Part shown: positions 1-8,268 of the stretch, in pieces
Position numbering within the stretch: the stretch's first letter is position 1
How the letters are laid out: every line of letters begins with the position of its first letter
Assembly: GCA_039931065.1 (NCBI GenBank)
Contig: JBDTSP010000003.1
Coordinates: forward strand, 1 to 64,000
Length of the DNA: 64,000 nt
DNA from: CADEED01 sp039931065
GTDB taxonomy: Bacteria; Pseudomonadota; Gammaproteobacteria; Steroidobacterales; Steroidobacteraceae
Direction of reading: 5' to 3'
Translations under genes and position numbers: made by a program
Notes under the pieces: generated by a model
Told to the model about the DNA's origin: nothing
Seen by the model: only the letters and a program-made list of their open reading frames with translations
Databases searched by the model: none

Positions 1-222
1 GATCATGGCCGTGGTGCGGCCGCGTTCGCTGATCTCGACCAGTCCCTTGATGATCCAGATGGTGCGCTTGTCGGCATCACCTTCCTTGAACAACACGCGA
101 CCCGCGGTCAATTGTTTGACCGTCACTTTTTTCGCAAGTGCGTGCAGATTTTCCCGCTTCATTCCTTCGAGCGGGGTCAGGGAGCGCAGCAGTTCTACGC
201 TGACGTCACGGGAATCGGCCAT
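1..222 (-). CDS. Cyclic nucleotide-binding domain protein (5' part only)
   Basis: Only the first 74 codons lie in the window; the gene runs off the left edge. The residues read as the start of a Crp/Fnr-type cyclic nucleotide-binding domain: a leading helix (LLRSLTPLEGMKRENL), then the beta-roll entry ending in AGRVLFKEGD and a WIIKGLVEIS strand. An in-frame TAG lies 12 bases before the ATG, so the start is fixed. Family members sense cAMP, cyclic di-GMP or nothing. Whether a DNA-binding helix-turn-helix follows cannot be seen, so a regulator role is inference. It lies 30 bases downstream of the multifunctional beta-oxidation gene on the same strand. Confidence 0.75.
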   Translation of the reverse strand, partial: MADSRDVSVELLRSLTPLEGMKRENLHALAKKVTVKQLTAGRVLFKEGDADKRTIWIIKGLVEISERGRTTAMI

Positions 223-252
223 TCGGAAATGCTAGCACGCCGACGCGGCGTC

Positions 253-2295
253 TCAGGCGTTGCTGCGCAACGAAGACCACCCTTTGTCGGGAGTGAAGCG
301 CGGTCCGTAGCGCCTCTCCAATTCGGTCAACCGTGAAACCACAGCATCGACGCCGCGGGTTCGCGCGTAGGTGAGCGGCCCGCCGCGAAAAGGTGCGAAA
401 CCGGAGCCGAAAATCACGCCGGCATCAACCAGGTCAGCGTCGGCGACGATTCCCTCGCGCAACACGGCTGCGCACTCGTTAGCCAACGCGAGAATCAGCC
501 GGTCTTCGAGATCCGGCGGCGGCTCGGCAACGGGGCCGGCGGACTTGACCGCCTTGCCGTCACGCCACACATAGAAACCTTCGCCACTCTTGCGCCCGAC
601 CTTCTTGGCCGCGATCAGCGCCTCGATGCGGGAAGTGTCGGGCTTCTGCCTGTTCAACGCGGCCGAGACGATGTCTCCAACGTGTTTGCACACATCGAGG
701 CCGACCACGTCCGCCAGTTCGACCGGCCCCATCGGCATACCGTAACGCAACGCCGCTTCGTCGATGGTTTCGATGGCGATGCCGTCCTGCAGTGCGAACA
801 TCGCTTCGTAGAGGTACGGCACCAACACGCGATTCACAAGAAACCCCGGGGAACTCTTGCAGGGCAACGGCAGTTTGTCGATCTTGCGCGTGAACGCGAT
901 GGCCTTCTGGATGGATTCCTCACTGCTCTGTTCGCCGCGCACGATCTCCACCAGCGGCAGCTGCGACACCGGATTGAAAAAATGGATACCGACCAGCCGG
1001 CCGGGATCGGGCAGATTGTCGTCGAGCTGTTCGAGCATGATCGACGAGGTGTTGGACGCAAGAATCGCGCTCGATTTCATGCGCGGCTCGACGCGCGCAA
1101 ACAACTCGTGTTTGGCATCGGCGTTCTCGAAGATCGCCTCGATGATCACGTCCGCGCCCGGCACGCCGTCGCCGGCGACGTCGGCCGTCATCCGCGTCAT
1201 CAATTCGGCGGCCTTGCCAGGATCCTTCAACCGCTTTTCGAAACTCTCGCGCGCGCGTTGCATGGCGGGCTGGATGAATTTCAGCTCGCGATCCTGCAAC
1301 GTCACGTTCAATCCGCGTTGCGCGCACCAGGCGGCGATGTCGCCACCCATGACGCCGGCGCCGACGATGTGTACACGCTCCAAGGGCACGCGGGTCTTGC
1401 CGCCGAGCGCCTTCATGCGTTCCTGCAGGAAGAACACGCGCACCAGGTTACGGGAAGTTTCACCGACCATGAGATCGGCAATCGAACGCGCCTCCGCCTC
1501 GTACGCCGCCGCGCCGCTCGCGCCGTGACGCGACCACAGATCGATGATGGCGTAAGGCGCGGGGTAATGTTCGGGGCGCGCCTTGGAACGGACCTGTGCG
1601 ATGAGCTGCTTGCGAACCAGCGAACGGACGCCCGGCCATGACAACATGCGGTCCATGAAACGCGGTTGCCGCTGCTTGGGCTGCCGGTTGATGAGTTCAC
1701 GCGCGGCCGATTCGCCATCCGACGGAAACACCAGCCGGTCGAGGAAACCCGCGCGCAACGCCTTGTCGGAGCGCAGCGTCTTGCCGGTGAGCATCATCTC
1801 CATTGCGGTACGAACACCGGCGCGGCGCACCGCGCGGACGGTACCGCCGAATCCCGGGTGAATGCCGAGCATCACCTCGGGCAAGCCAATCGAAAACTTG
1901 TCGCCCTTGATGCCAACGCGATAACGGCAGGCCAGCGCGAGTTCGAGCCCACCACCGAGCGCAAAGCCGTTGATGATGGCAACCGTGGGGCAGGGCAGTG
2001 CCTCGAGGTCCGCGAGGATACGGTGCGCGGCCTGCACCATCTCGAACGCCTGCGCCGCGCTCTCGAGCCGGGCGAATTCCTTGATGTCGGCGCCGGCGAT
2101 GAAGCCACCCGGCTTGCCGGAGCGGATGACCACTCCGCGCGGGAGGTTTGCCTTGATCGCCACGAGGTGCTCGGCGAGTTCGAGCAGGATGTCGGATGAA
2201 AGTACGTTGGCCGAAGCGTCCGGCTTGTCGAGCGTCAACCACGTGATGCCGCCGGCATCGGTCTCGCGCGCCCACGCCTTCGCTGCGGTTGTCAT
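253..2295 (-). CDS. Bifunctional enoyl-CoA hydratase / 3-hydroxyacyl-CoA dehydrogenase (FadJ/FadB type)
   Basis: A 680-residue multifunctional beta-oxidation alpha subunit. Residues about 1-190 are a crotonase domain with the oxyanion-hole regions (AGADIKEFA; GFALGGGLELALACRYRV). An NAD-binding 3-hydroxyacyl-CoA dehydrogenase domain starts near residue 305 with IVGAGVMGGDIAAWCA and carries ASNTSS and the catalytic-His segment GIHFFNPV. A C-terminal dehydrogenase domain follows. The enzyme hydrates trans-2-enoyl-CoA and oxidises the 3-hydroxyacyl-CoA, and would need a thiolase partner. No thiolase is adjacent, but one lies at 11916-13097 next to a second enzyme of this type. It starts 9 bases after the phosphatase-fold gene at 2305-3099, so the two may be co-transcribed. 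Confidence 0.93.
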   Translation of the reverse strand: MTTAAKAWARETDAGGITWLTLDKPDASANVLSSDILLELAEHLVAIKANLPRGVVIRSGKPGGFIAGADIKEFARLESAAQAFEMVQAAHRILADLEALPCPTVAIINGFALGGGLELALACRYRVGIKGDKFSIGLPEVMLGIHPGFGGTVRAVRRAGVRTAMEMMLTGKTLRSDKALRAGFLDRLVFPSDGESAARELINRQPKQRQPRFMDRMLSWPGVRSLVRKQLIAQVRSKARPEHYPAPYAIIDLWSRHGASGAAAYEAEARSIADLMVGETSRNLVRVFFLQERMKALGGKTRVPLERVHIVGAGVMGGDIAAWCAQRGLNVTLQDRELKFIQPAMQRARESFEKRLKDPGKAAELMTRMTADVAGDGVPGADVIIEAIFENADAKHELFARVEPRMKSSAILASNTSSIMLEQLDDNLPDPGRLVGIHFFNPVSQLPLVEIVRGEQSSEESIQKAIAFTRKIDKLPLPCKSSPGFLVNRVLVPYLYEAMFALQDGIAIETIDEAALRYGMPMGPVELADVVGLDVCKHVGDIVSAALNRQKPDTSRIEALIAAKKVGRKSGEGFYVWRDGKAVKSAGPVAEPPPDLEDRLILALANECAAVLREGIVADADLVDAGVIFGSGFAPFRGGPLTYARTRGVDAVVSRLTELERRYGPRFTPDKGWSSLRSNA

Positions 2296-2304
2296 CGCGG
2301 GATG

Positions 2305-3099
2305 TTAGGCGACCGCGGGTTGCGATGCCACGGCACCGCGTACGGTGAAGTCGCACATGATCGGCCGGTGATCCGACCAGCGCACGTCGGGCACCGAGAA
2401 ATGCGAGATGTCGATTTCCTTGCTCACCAGCACGAAGTCGAGCTCGATGCGGGGAATACGCGCCGGGAACGAGGGCATGTTCGTTTCATTGGCGCTGCGC
2501 AGCCCGGCGGCGCGCATGAAGAGGTAGATCTCGTGCGTGCCCCAGAAAGTATTGAAGTCACCGGTGACGATGACCGGCTTGTGCGACTTGATGATCAGGT
2601 CGTGCAGGTAACGCAGCTGGTACTGGCGCTGGCGATATTTGAGCGCCAGGTGGACGAGGAAGATGCAGACGTCATCGAGCTCGAGTTCGATGATGAGCCG
2701 CTTGATTCCCGTGTCGAAGTAGTGAAACCGTTCGCCCTCGACCCGCGGGGCGGCGAGGAACGCGTTGCCCTGCTTGCGCACGATGGGCATGAGGTTGTTG
2801 ATCGAGCTCTTGCCGTACTTGCACTCGTAAGTCGTGTAGTGCCCGAGGGATTCGGCAATGTGCTCGGCCTGGTTGAGCATGCCGCTGCGCACCGACCCCA
2901 GGTCGACCTCGATGAGACCGACGATGTCCGGATCCTGGCTCTTCACGAAGCTCGTAATTCCGTCCAGCACCCGGCGATTCGAGCGTAGATAGCCTGCGCC
3001 CGGAAACGGCAGATGGAATGCCGGCCCAGTGCCCGTGGCGTAGCGGATGTTGTATACGAGGAGTCGCAAGCGGAGTGATGCTAACGGTGCGACGCACAA
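2305..3099 (-). CDS. Endonuclease/exonuclease/phosphatase family protein
   Basis: About 254-264 residues with the hallmarks of the EEP (DNase I-like) fold: the opening strand RLLVYNIRYATG, a metal-binding Glu in VGLIEVDLGS, GDFNTFWGT in the middle, and the closing SDHRPIMCDF motif with its catalytic Asp-His. The family cleaves phosphodiesters in nucleic acids, phospholipids or other phosphoesters; the substrate here is unknown. No signal peptide is apparent, so a cytoplasmic location is likely. The start is uncertain: no ATG is available upstream of the fold, and two in-frame TTG codons (at 3099 and 3069) could serve, neither with a clear ribosome binding site. Confidence 0.85.
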   Translation of the reverse strand: MCVAPLASLRLRLLVYNIRYATGTGPAFHLPFPGAGYLRSNRRVLDGITSFVKSQDPDIVGLIEVDLGSVRSGMLNQAEHIAESLGHYTTYECKYGKSSINNLMPIVRKQGNAFLAAPRVEGERFHYFDTGIKRLIIELELDDVCIFLVHLALKYRQRQYQLRYLHDLIIKSHKPVIVTGDFNTFWGTHEIYLFMRAAGLRSANETNMPSFPARIPRIELDFVLVSKEIDISHFSVPDVRWSDHRPIMCDFTVRGAVASQPAVA

Positions 3100-3164
3100 A
3101 AGGGGAGTGGGCGTGCGTGTTCAGCGGGTAAACTACACTCAACGAACCGGCAGGATCGGACTAC

Positions 3165-3617
3165 ATGTCACAAAACAATCCAATTCGATTGTTCATCACG
3201 CATGCGTGGGAAACCTCCGACGAGTACTTGAGGGTCTTCGAGTACCTCGAGAGTGCCCGGAACTTCTTCTACAAGAACCTGTCCGGGCCCGACCTGGCGC
3301 CCAATGGCGGAAAGGAAGCCGACCGCGAGGAACTGCGGCGGCAGATCTCGCAGGCCGAGTGCGTCATCGCTTTCCCGACCCTGTACCGCACCCACACGGA
3401 CCTGCTGATGTTCCAGCTCACGTTCGCCAAGGCATCGGACAAACCGGTGATTCTCATGCGCCCGTTCGGCGCCAACGTGGTCATCCCCAAGGAAGTTACC
3501 TCGCTGTCGGATCAGATCTGCGATTGGGACGGTCGTGCGCTGGTGGATGCCGTCAAGGCGCAGGCACGCCACGAGGAGTCCAATCGCTGGGACACCATCG
3601 AGTTCAAACTCGATTAG
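3165..3617 (+). CDS. TIR-like domain protein (ThsB/DUF1863 type), stand-alone
   Basis: A 150-residue single-domain protein. It has the first strand of TIR-like folds (RLFITHAW, residues 8-15), a central helix-strand pair (REELRRQISQAECVIAFP), a KPVILMRPFG strand and a C-terminal DWDGRALVDAVKAQ segment. This order resembles the TIR-like family that includes Thoeris ThsB and relatives. Such proteins can hydrolyse NAD or make ADP-ribose-type signals in antiphage defence. No effector gene (ThsA or other) sits beside it: the neighbours are an EEP protein (divergent) and a small unknown gene (convergent). The family call is from motif reading; a defence function is inference. Confidence 0.7.
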   Translation: MSQNNPIRLFITHAWETSDEYLRVFEYLESARNFFYKNLSGPDLAPNGGKEADREELRRQISQAECVIAFPTLYRTHTDLLMFQLTFAKASDKPVILMRPFGANVVIPKEVTSLSDQICDWDGRALVDAVKAQARHEESNRWDTIEFKLD

Positions 3618-3624
3618 TTAGTCG

Positions 3625-3993
3625 TCAGCCTTCGGCCGCAGCGAACAGCTGAACCACCGCCGCGCCACCGTTGGTCATCGGTAGCGGCAATTCCAGCTCC
3701 TGCTGACGTGTCATCCGGCAGAACATGCGCACGATGACGCCGGCATGGCGCTCGGCTTCCTCGTTCGACATCTTGCGAATGGTCGCGCGCACGGCGTCTT
3801 CGCCGCGCAGCGGGCGCTCACGCTGAATCTGCGCAGTGAGTTCGAGGAACTGCAATCGAACGTCGCGCGGCACGTCGTCCGCTTCGACGTTGGCGAGGCA
3901 TTGGCGCCACGCACCCTCGAGGCGATCCTTGATGGCGCCGGAACGCGTAAGCAGAAGCGTGGCTGATTCGAGCCGATCGTAAACACGCGACAT
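3625..3993 (-). CDS. Small conserved-looking protein of unknown function
   Basis: A 122-residue soluble, mostly helical protein rich in Arg, Glu and Ala, with no signal peptide or membrane segment. It converges with the TIR-like gene, with 7 bases between the two stops. I do not recognise the family; there are no Cys clusters, no HxH-type metal motif and no P-loop. The ATG at 3993 is the natural start. About 160 bases separate it from the end of the subtilase gene upstream; I see no other gene, terminator or clear promoter there. A functional link to the TIR-like gene is possible but unsupported. Confidence 0.55.
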   Translation of the reverse strand: MSRVYDRLESATLLLTRSGAIKDRLEGAWRQCLANVEADDVPRDVRLQFLELTAQIQRERPLRGEDAVRATIRKMSNEEAERHAGVIVRMFCRMTRQQELELPLPMTNGGAAVVQLFAAAEG

Positions 3994-4154
3994 GTGCTGT
4001 TCGTTATCGCTCGGAGCGCGGGCACTTCCCTATTTGCACCGCAAACCTGACGTAACGCCTTAGTTGTAGTTGTAACGGAGACCCTGATCCGTCAATGGCG
4101 TACGGCGCAAATATAGCGCGACACCTTGCAAATGCAACGGGGAAATTGCGGCTT

Positions 4155-6185
4155 TCAGCGGCGCCGGGCGACGCGTGCGGTCATCAGACCTAGCAAGAAC
4201 AGGGTGAAGAACTCGAGGGATCCCCCTCCACCTCCACTGCTACCTCCGCCCGGCGAGGGCGGGGTGACCGGAGGAGGCGTGGGAGTTACGGCCCCCGGCG
4301 TTGGGCCGGATACGACCGGGGTCGCGCAAGCCGAAGTGCCCGCCGCTGCCGGGGCGGCACTCGTCACCCGGGAGGGCTCGACCAGCACAGTCGCACTGTC
4401 TGTCTTGCCGAGGTTGTCGGTCACGGTCACGCGAACCGTGATCGCACCCGTCGTCGGGGCAATTACCGTGGCGTTCGAAGTGTTCGCACCCACAATCGCC
4501 GGTGGGTTGGTCGTCGGCACGAGTACGGTCCAGGCGAAAGTCGCAAGCGTTCGGCCGCAGGACGCGGCGCTGCCGGCGGCGTTCAAAGCGATGTTTTGTC
4601 CGGGAAATACAGCGCCCGGGGTCGCGACGGCCGCGATTGGCCGGTCCGCCGCGATCAGCGCGCCCGTCGCATTCGCCATCCCGGCGCCGCAGGTATTCTC
4701 GGTGCAGAGGCATTGCTCGAGCTGGATGTCGGCGGTCGACACCGGCACGTGGCACTCGACGATCGTCGGAGCGTCCGAGACCGTGGTGGGGAAGGGCCGC
4801 GCGCCTTCGCGCAGCCGCGCCAGCATCTGGCTGGTGGACAGATTGGCATTACGCGCCAGCATCAGTGCGGCGATGCCCGACACGATCGGAGCCGAGAAGC
4901 TGGTGCCGAGATTGGTGGTTGCCTGGTCTGTATAGGTGAACGCGCCCGGCGCGGTCGGACCGCTATCGGAGGTCGTGTCGAGAGAAAACAGGCAGGGACC
5001 GCCGTTGACGTTCACGCAGTTGCCGCCCGGCGCCGCGATAGCGACCTCCGGGCCGAGATTGCTGAATCCCACTTTGCTGCCGGCATGACGGATCGCCGCG
5101 ATCGCGGCCACGCCCGGACAATTGGCCGGCGAGGAGACCATGGTCCCTTCGTTGCCCGCCGAGATGACCACCAGCACCTTGCGCGCGGTGAGCTCGTCGA
5201 TCGTGTCGCGATAACTCGGCTCGCAGGCACCCGTGGCCCCGAGGCTCAGGTTGAGAATTCGGGCCGGTGTCGGGTTGGTCGGGACACCCGAGACCGGCAG
5301 CCCGGCTGCCCAACGCATACCGGCGATGATGTCGCTGTCCGTGCCGCCGCACTTGCCAAGCACGCGCACCGGCAGGATGAAGGAATTCCAGGAAAGACCC
5401 GCGACGCCCGCGGCATTGTTGGTTCGCGCGCCGATCATTCCCGAGACGCGAGTGCCGTGCCAGGAGCTCGCGCTGGAGTCGCAATTCGTGAACGCGGCGT
5501 TGGTCTTGTCGTTGGCGTCTATCCAGTCGCCGGGGTCGGACGGGTCGGCGTCGCGGCCGCCGCCGTCATTCGCCTGGGCCGTGCCACTGACGAAATCGTA
5601 GCCGGGGAGCAGTTTGCCACCGGAATCGCCACGGCCGAGATCCGGATGGTCGTACAAGACGCCCGTGTCGAGGACGGCGATCACGATGCCCGTGGACCCG
5701 ATTTCCGTGTCCCACGCACCGATGGCGTCGACCGACGAAACTTCGGTGTTCTTGAGATACCACTGGCCGCTGAACAACGGGTCACTGGGGTTGGTTGCCT
5801 GGGCAAAGCGGCGACGGTCGGGCACCGCGTATTCCACGGCCGCATCGGCGCGCAGCCTTTCAAGCGCGTCGGCGGCACTGGTTTCGGCCACGTCGACGCT
5901 GCTCGCCAGCATCGAATCCGAAATCTCGCGATTGAATGAAATCTTGAGCCCGGTACGACCAGACAATGCGCTAGCCCGATCCGAACCGCTCGAAAGCTTG
6001 GCAAGACTGGCGCCAGCCGGATTGCGGCGCAGCTTGACGATCACCGCGAGTTTGCCGCCTTCGACGCCATCGGATTCCGTCCGGGATTCATGGGCAACCG
6101 GATTGTGTTCGGGCGCCGCCGTTGCAATCGCCTGTACGGCGAGCAAGACCGCCAGGGTGGCGATTCGGCGTTTGGGGTTGCGCAT
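4155..6185 (-). CDS. Secreted S8 subtilisin-like serine protease with C-terminal sorting signal
   Basis: A 676-residue preproprotease. The ATG at 6185 is chosen because it opens a Sec signal peptide (basic MRNPKRR, then a hydrophobic stretch ending near ATAAPEH). Residues about 45-128 look like an I9-type propeptide. The catalytic triad is visible: Asp173 (AVLDTGV), His243 (SWHGTRVSG) and Ser429 (LGTSFSAP), with the oxyanion Asn in ISAGNEG. Several Cys pairs in the catalytic part suggest disulfides. A beta-rich Ig/PKD-like domain follows, then a Pro/Gly/Ser linker and the tail GGGGGSLEFF-hydrophobic segment-ARRR, the three-part layout of GlyGly-CTERM-type signals processed by rhombosortases. 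It is probably exported by type II secretion or held at the surface. Confidence 0.92.
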   Translation of the reverse strand: MRNPKRRIATLAVLLAVQAIATAAPEHNPVAHESRTESDGVEGGKLAVIVKLRRNPAGASLAKLSSGSDRASALSGRTGLKISFNREISDSMLASSVDVAETSAADALERLRADAAVEYAVPDRRRFAQATNPSDPLFSGQWYLKNTEVSSVDAIGAWDTEIGSTGIVIAVLDTGVLYDHPDLGRGDSGGKLLPGYDFVSGTAQANDGGGRDADPSDPGDWIDANDKTNAAFTNCDSSASSWHGTRVSGMIGARTNNAAGVAGLSWNSFILPVRVLGKCGGTDSDIIAGMRWAAGLPVSGVPTNPTPARILNLSLGATGACEPSYRDTIDELTARKVLVVISAGNEGTMVSSPANCPGVAAIAAIRHAGSKVGFSNLGPEVAIAAPGGNCVNVNGGPCLFSLDTTSDSGPTAPGAFTYTDQATTNLGTSFSAPIVSGIAALMLARNANLSTSQMLARLREGARPFPTTVSDAPTIVECHVPVSTADIQLEQCLCTENTCGAGMANATGALIAADRPIAAVATPGAVFPGQNIALNAAGSAASCGRTLATFAWTVLVPTTNPPAIVGANTSNATVIAPTTGAITVRVTVTDNLGKTDSATVLVEPSRVTSAAPAAAGTSACATPVVSGPTPGAVTPTPPPVTPPSPGGGSSGGGGGSLEFFTLFLLGLMTARVARRR

Positions 6186-6435
6186 GGATGGGTCCCGCGG
6201 AGGTCGCGCCACAACGTGGCTCCTGTGATTCAGTAGCGAGTTGGCCACCAAAGGGTTCCCGGACTTCCACGAGTCACGGTGAAAGAGAGTTTGCGACGAG
6301 AAGCGGCCCAGTACTGCGAACCACATCAAGCCCGCGTCCCGGCGGCCTCAAGCCGTACTACGCATAATGTATATTATGTTGAATTAAGGAGGGACGATCA
6401 AAAGCCCGATGAGCGTGATCGTCTGTCCGACCCTT

Positions 6436-7039
6436 TCAGTTCTGGACCTTCTTCTGCAGATCAGCCACCGGCTCGCCGAAATCCGGAGTGCCATCCTTCT
6501 TCCAGTGCAGCACCAACGAGGCAGTAGTTAGCGTCGATGGCGCTGGCGGAGTAGGTCATGAAGACTCTGCCGTTGCGGATCAACAACGCCACCTTACCGG
6601 TGATGGCCGTGGGCGAGCGCATCTTCGCGATGCAGATGTTGGTGCCTTTGCCCTCCTCCGGCGTCCGTCCGCGTTGCGTCCACAGGAAGTAGCGCTGGCC
6701 GCGGTGGACGAAAGTCGTGCCGTCGAGCGAGAAACTGTCCCAACCGGTTTCCAGTCGGCCAAGTTCCTTCCAATCACCCGTGAACGGATCCGCCGATTCG
6801 TTCACGAGCACGTATGGCCGCACTTCCCACTTCGCATCGATGCGGCTCGCGGTGAAATAGATGTACCACTTGCCGTCGATGAAATGGATCTCCGGCGCCC
6901 AGATGTGTTTGCTCATCGGGCCGGCCGCATGCGCGCGCCACACCACCTTGGTTTGCGCGCTGGCCAGCTTGCTGAGGTCGGTGGTACGGCGGATTTCGAT
7001 CCGGTCGCATTCGGCGACCGTGGCCGCGCAACCAGGCAC
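6436..7039 (-). pseudogene. Decayed GH43-family glycoside hydrolase
   Basis: The middle reads as a GH43 beta-propeller enzyme: DRIEIRRTTDLSKL, then HIWAPEIHFIDGKWYIYF, DSFSLDGTTF and MTYSASAIDANYC. Three kinds of damage are visible. The N-terminal blade with the usual catalytic Asp is absent. A block is missing between SPTAITGK and VALLIRNG, because GH43 enzymes normally have about 20-30 residues there ending in NEGPAVLIRNG. After NYC the frame breaks, and the next recognisable piece (LHWKKDGTPDFGEPVAD, ending at 6436) is in another frame, so most of the last blades are deleted. What remains is about 600 bases against roughly 1 kb for an intact gene. Arabinan or xylan side-chain cleavage was the likely ancestral role. 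Confidence 0.8.
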
Positions 7040-7192
7040 TGATCATCTTGTGATTCCCTCGGAAATTTCCTGGCAACGCGCGTTCTACCACGCGGGCAGC
7101 GCGCCAAAAATCGCGATTTTCCCGCTGCGATATCCGTTTGGGCACGCCGGGGTGCACAATCCGTCCAACGAAAACGATGGGGACCGGACGCA

Positions 7193-8230
7193 ATGTGGAT
7201 TCCGACTCGCGATTCAGCAAAGCTCGCGGCCATCGGCGCGCTGACATGGGGAGCTGTGATCTTGAATGCATCCGCGATGGATACGATCTACGCGAAAATC
7301 GAGTCGCTCGACAAACGGTTCGATTCGCTGATCGCGCCGTCGACAAAAATAGAAATGATCGCCGACAACCTGGAGTGGTCCGAGGGACCGTTGTGGGACG
7401 CCAAGACGAACTCCCTGCTCTTCTCCGACATACCGCGCAACCGCGTCATGCAATGGAACGCCAGGAATGGCGTATCACTCTTCATCGAGAAGAGCGGCTA
7501 CACCGGTAGGGCCGCGTTTACGGGACGCGAACCCGGATCGAACGGTCTCACCTTTGATCCGCAGGGCCGGCTCACGCTTTGCCAGCATGGCGACCGCCGC
7601 ATCTCCTATCGCGACGCCTACGGTCAATTTGTCGCCGTTGCGGTCGGCTTCAACGGCAAACGCCTGAACAGCCCCAACGACCTGGTGTACGACAACAAGG
7701 GCAACCTGTATTTCACCGATCCGCCCTTTGGATTGCCCGGCACGTTCACCGATCCCAACAAGGATCTGCCGTTCAACGCCGTATTCCGCGTCGACCCGGA
7801 AGGGAAAATCACCACCGTCGCCATCGAACTCGAAGCGCCGAACGGCCTCGGCTTTTCGCCCGACTACAAGACGTTGTACGTCGCGAACGCGACCGCGAAG
7901 GAGCCCATCTGGAAGGCTTACAAGGTGCGGCGCGACGGCAGCCTGGACAAGGGGCGCGTGTTCGCCGAAGCGAGCAGCTACGTCAGGAAGGGCGACGGAG
8001 TTCCTGATGGACTCAAGGTCGACATCAAGGGCAATGTCTTCGCGACGGGACCGGGCGGCGTCCACGTGTTCGCGCCTGACGGCACGCGTCTGGGTCGGAT
8101 CATCACCGACGTGCCGACCTCCAATGTCGCCTTCGGAGAAGACGGCGCGACGCTGTTCATCACCGCCAATCATCGAGTGCTGCGCATGCGCACCAAGACA
8201 AAGGGCATGCCGCTGCCGGTTGCCAAATAG
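7193..8230 (+). CDS. SMP-30/gluconolactonase/LRE-like protein, exported
   Basis: 345 residues forming a six-bladed propeller of the SMP-30/gluconolactonase family, which opens sugar lactones using one divalent metal. Expected metal-site segments are present: WSEGPLW (Glu), NSPNDLVY (Asn) and GVPDGLKVD (Asp). The N-terminus (basic start, hydrophobic stretch ending NASA-M) looks like a Sec signal peptide, so the enzyme is probably periplasmic. It lies next to a ruined GH43 gene and a ThuA-like gene, suggesting an eroded sugar-utilisation locus. The physiological lactone is unknown. Confidence 0.88.
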   Translation: MWIPTRDSAKLAAIGALTWGAVILNASAMDTIYAKIESLDKRFDSLIAPSTKIEMIADNLEWSEGPLWDAKTNSLLFSDIPRNRVMQWNARNGVSLFIEKSGYTGRAAFTGREPGSNGLTFDPQGRLTLCQHGDRRISYRDAYGQFVAVAVGFNGKRLNSPNDLVYDNKGNLYFTDPPFGLPGTFTDPNKDLPFNAVFRVDPEGKITTVAIELEAPNGLGFSPDYKTLYVANATAKEPIWKAYKVRRDGSLDKGRVFAEASSYVRKGDGVPDGLKVDIKGNVFATGPGGVHVFAPDGTRLGRIITDVPTSNVAFGEDGATLFITANHRVLRMRTKTKGMPLPVAK

Positions 8231-8249
8231 TTAGTTCATCGGTTCACGA

Positions 8250-8266
8250 GGGGGGGGGGGGGGGGG
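8250..8266. repeat. 17-base homopolymeric G tract before the ThuA-like gene
   Basis: An uninterrupted run of 17 G on the plus strand ends two bases before the ATG of the next gene, exactly where a ribosome binding site should be. No separate AGGAGG-like site exists. Runs of this length slip during replication in other bacteria and are hard to sequence accurately, so the true length may differ or vary between cells. Confidence 0.9.
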
Positions 8267-8268
8267 TC

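Noticed and set aside
3165..3993. A complete Thoeris system
   Set aside because: Only a TIR-like gene is present. The neighbouring 122-residue protein is far too small to be ThsA and shows no SIR2 or SLOG motif.
4596..5939. A 447-codon frame on the plus strand inside the first subtilase
   Set aside because: The minus strand carries the complete catalytic triad and a signal peptide; the plus frame is Arg/Gly-rich noise.
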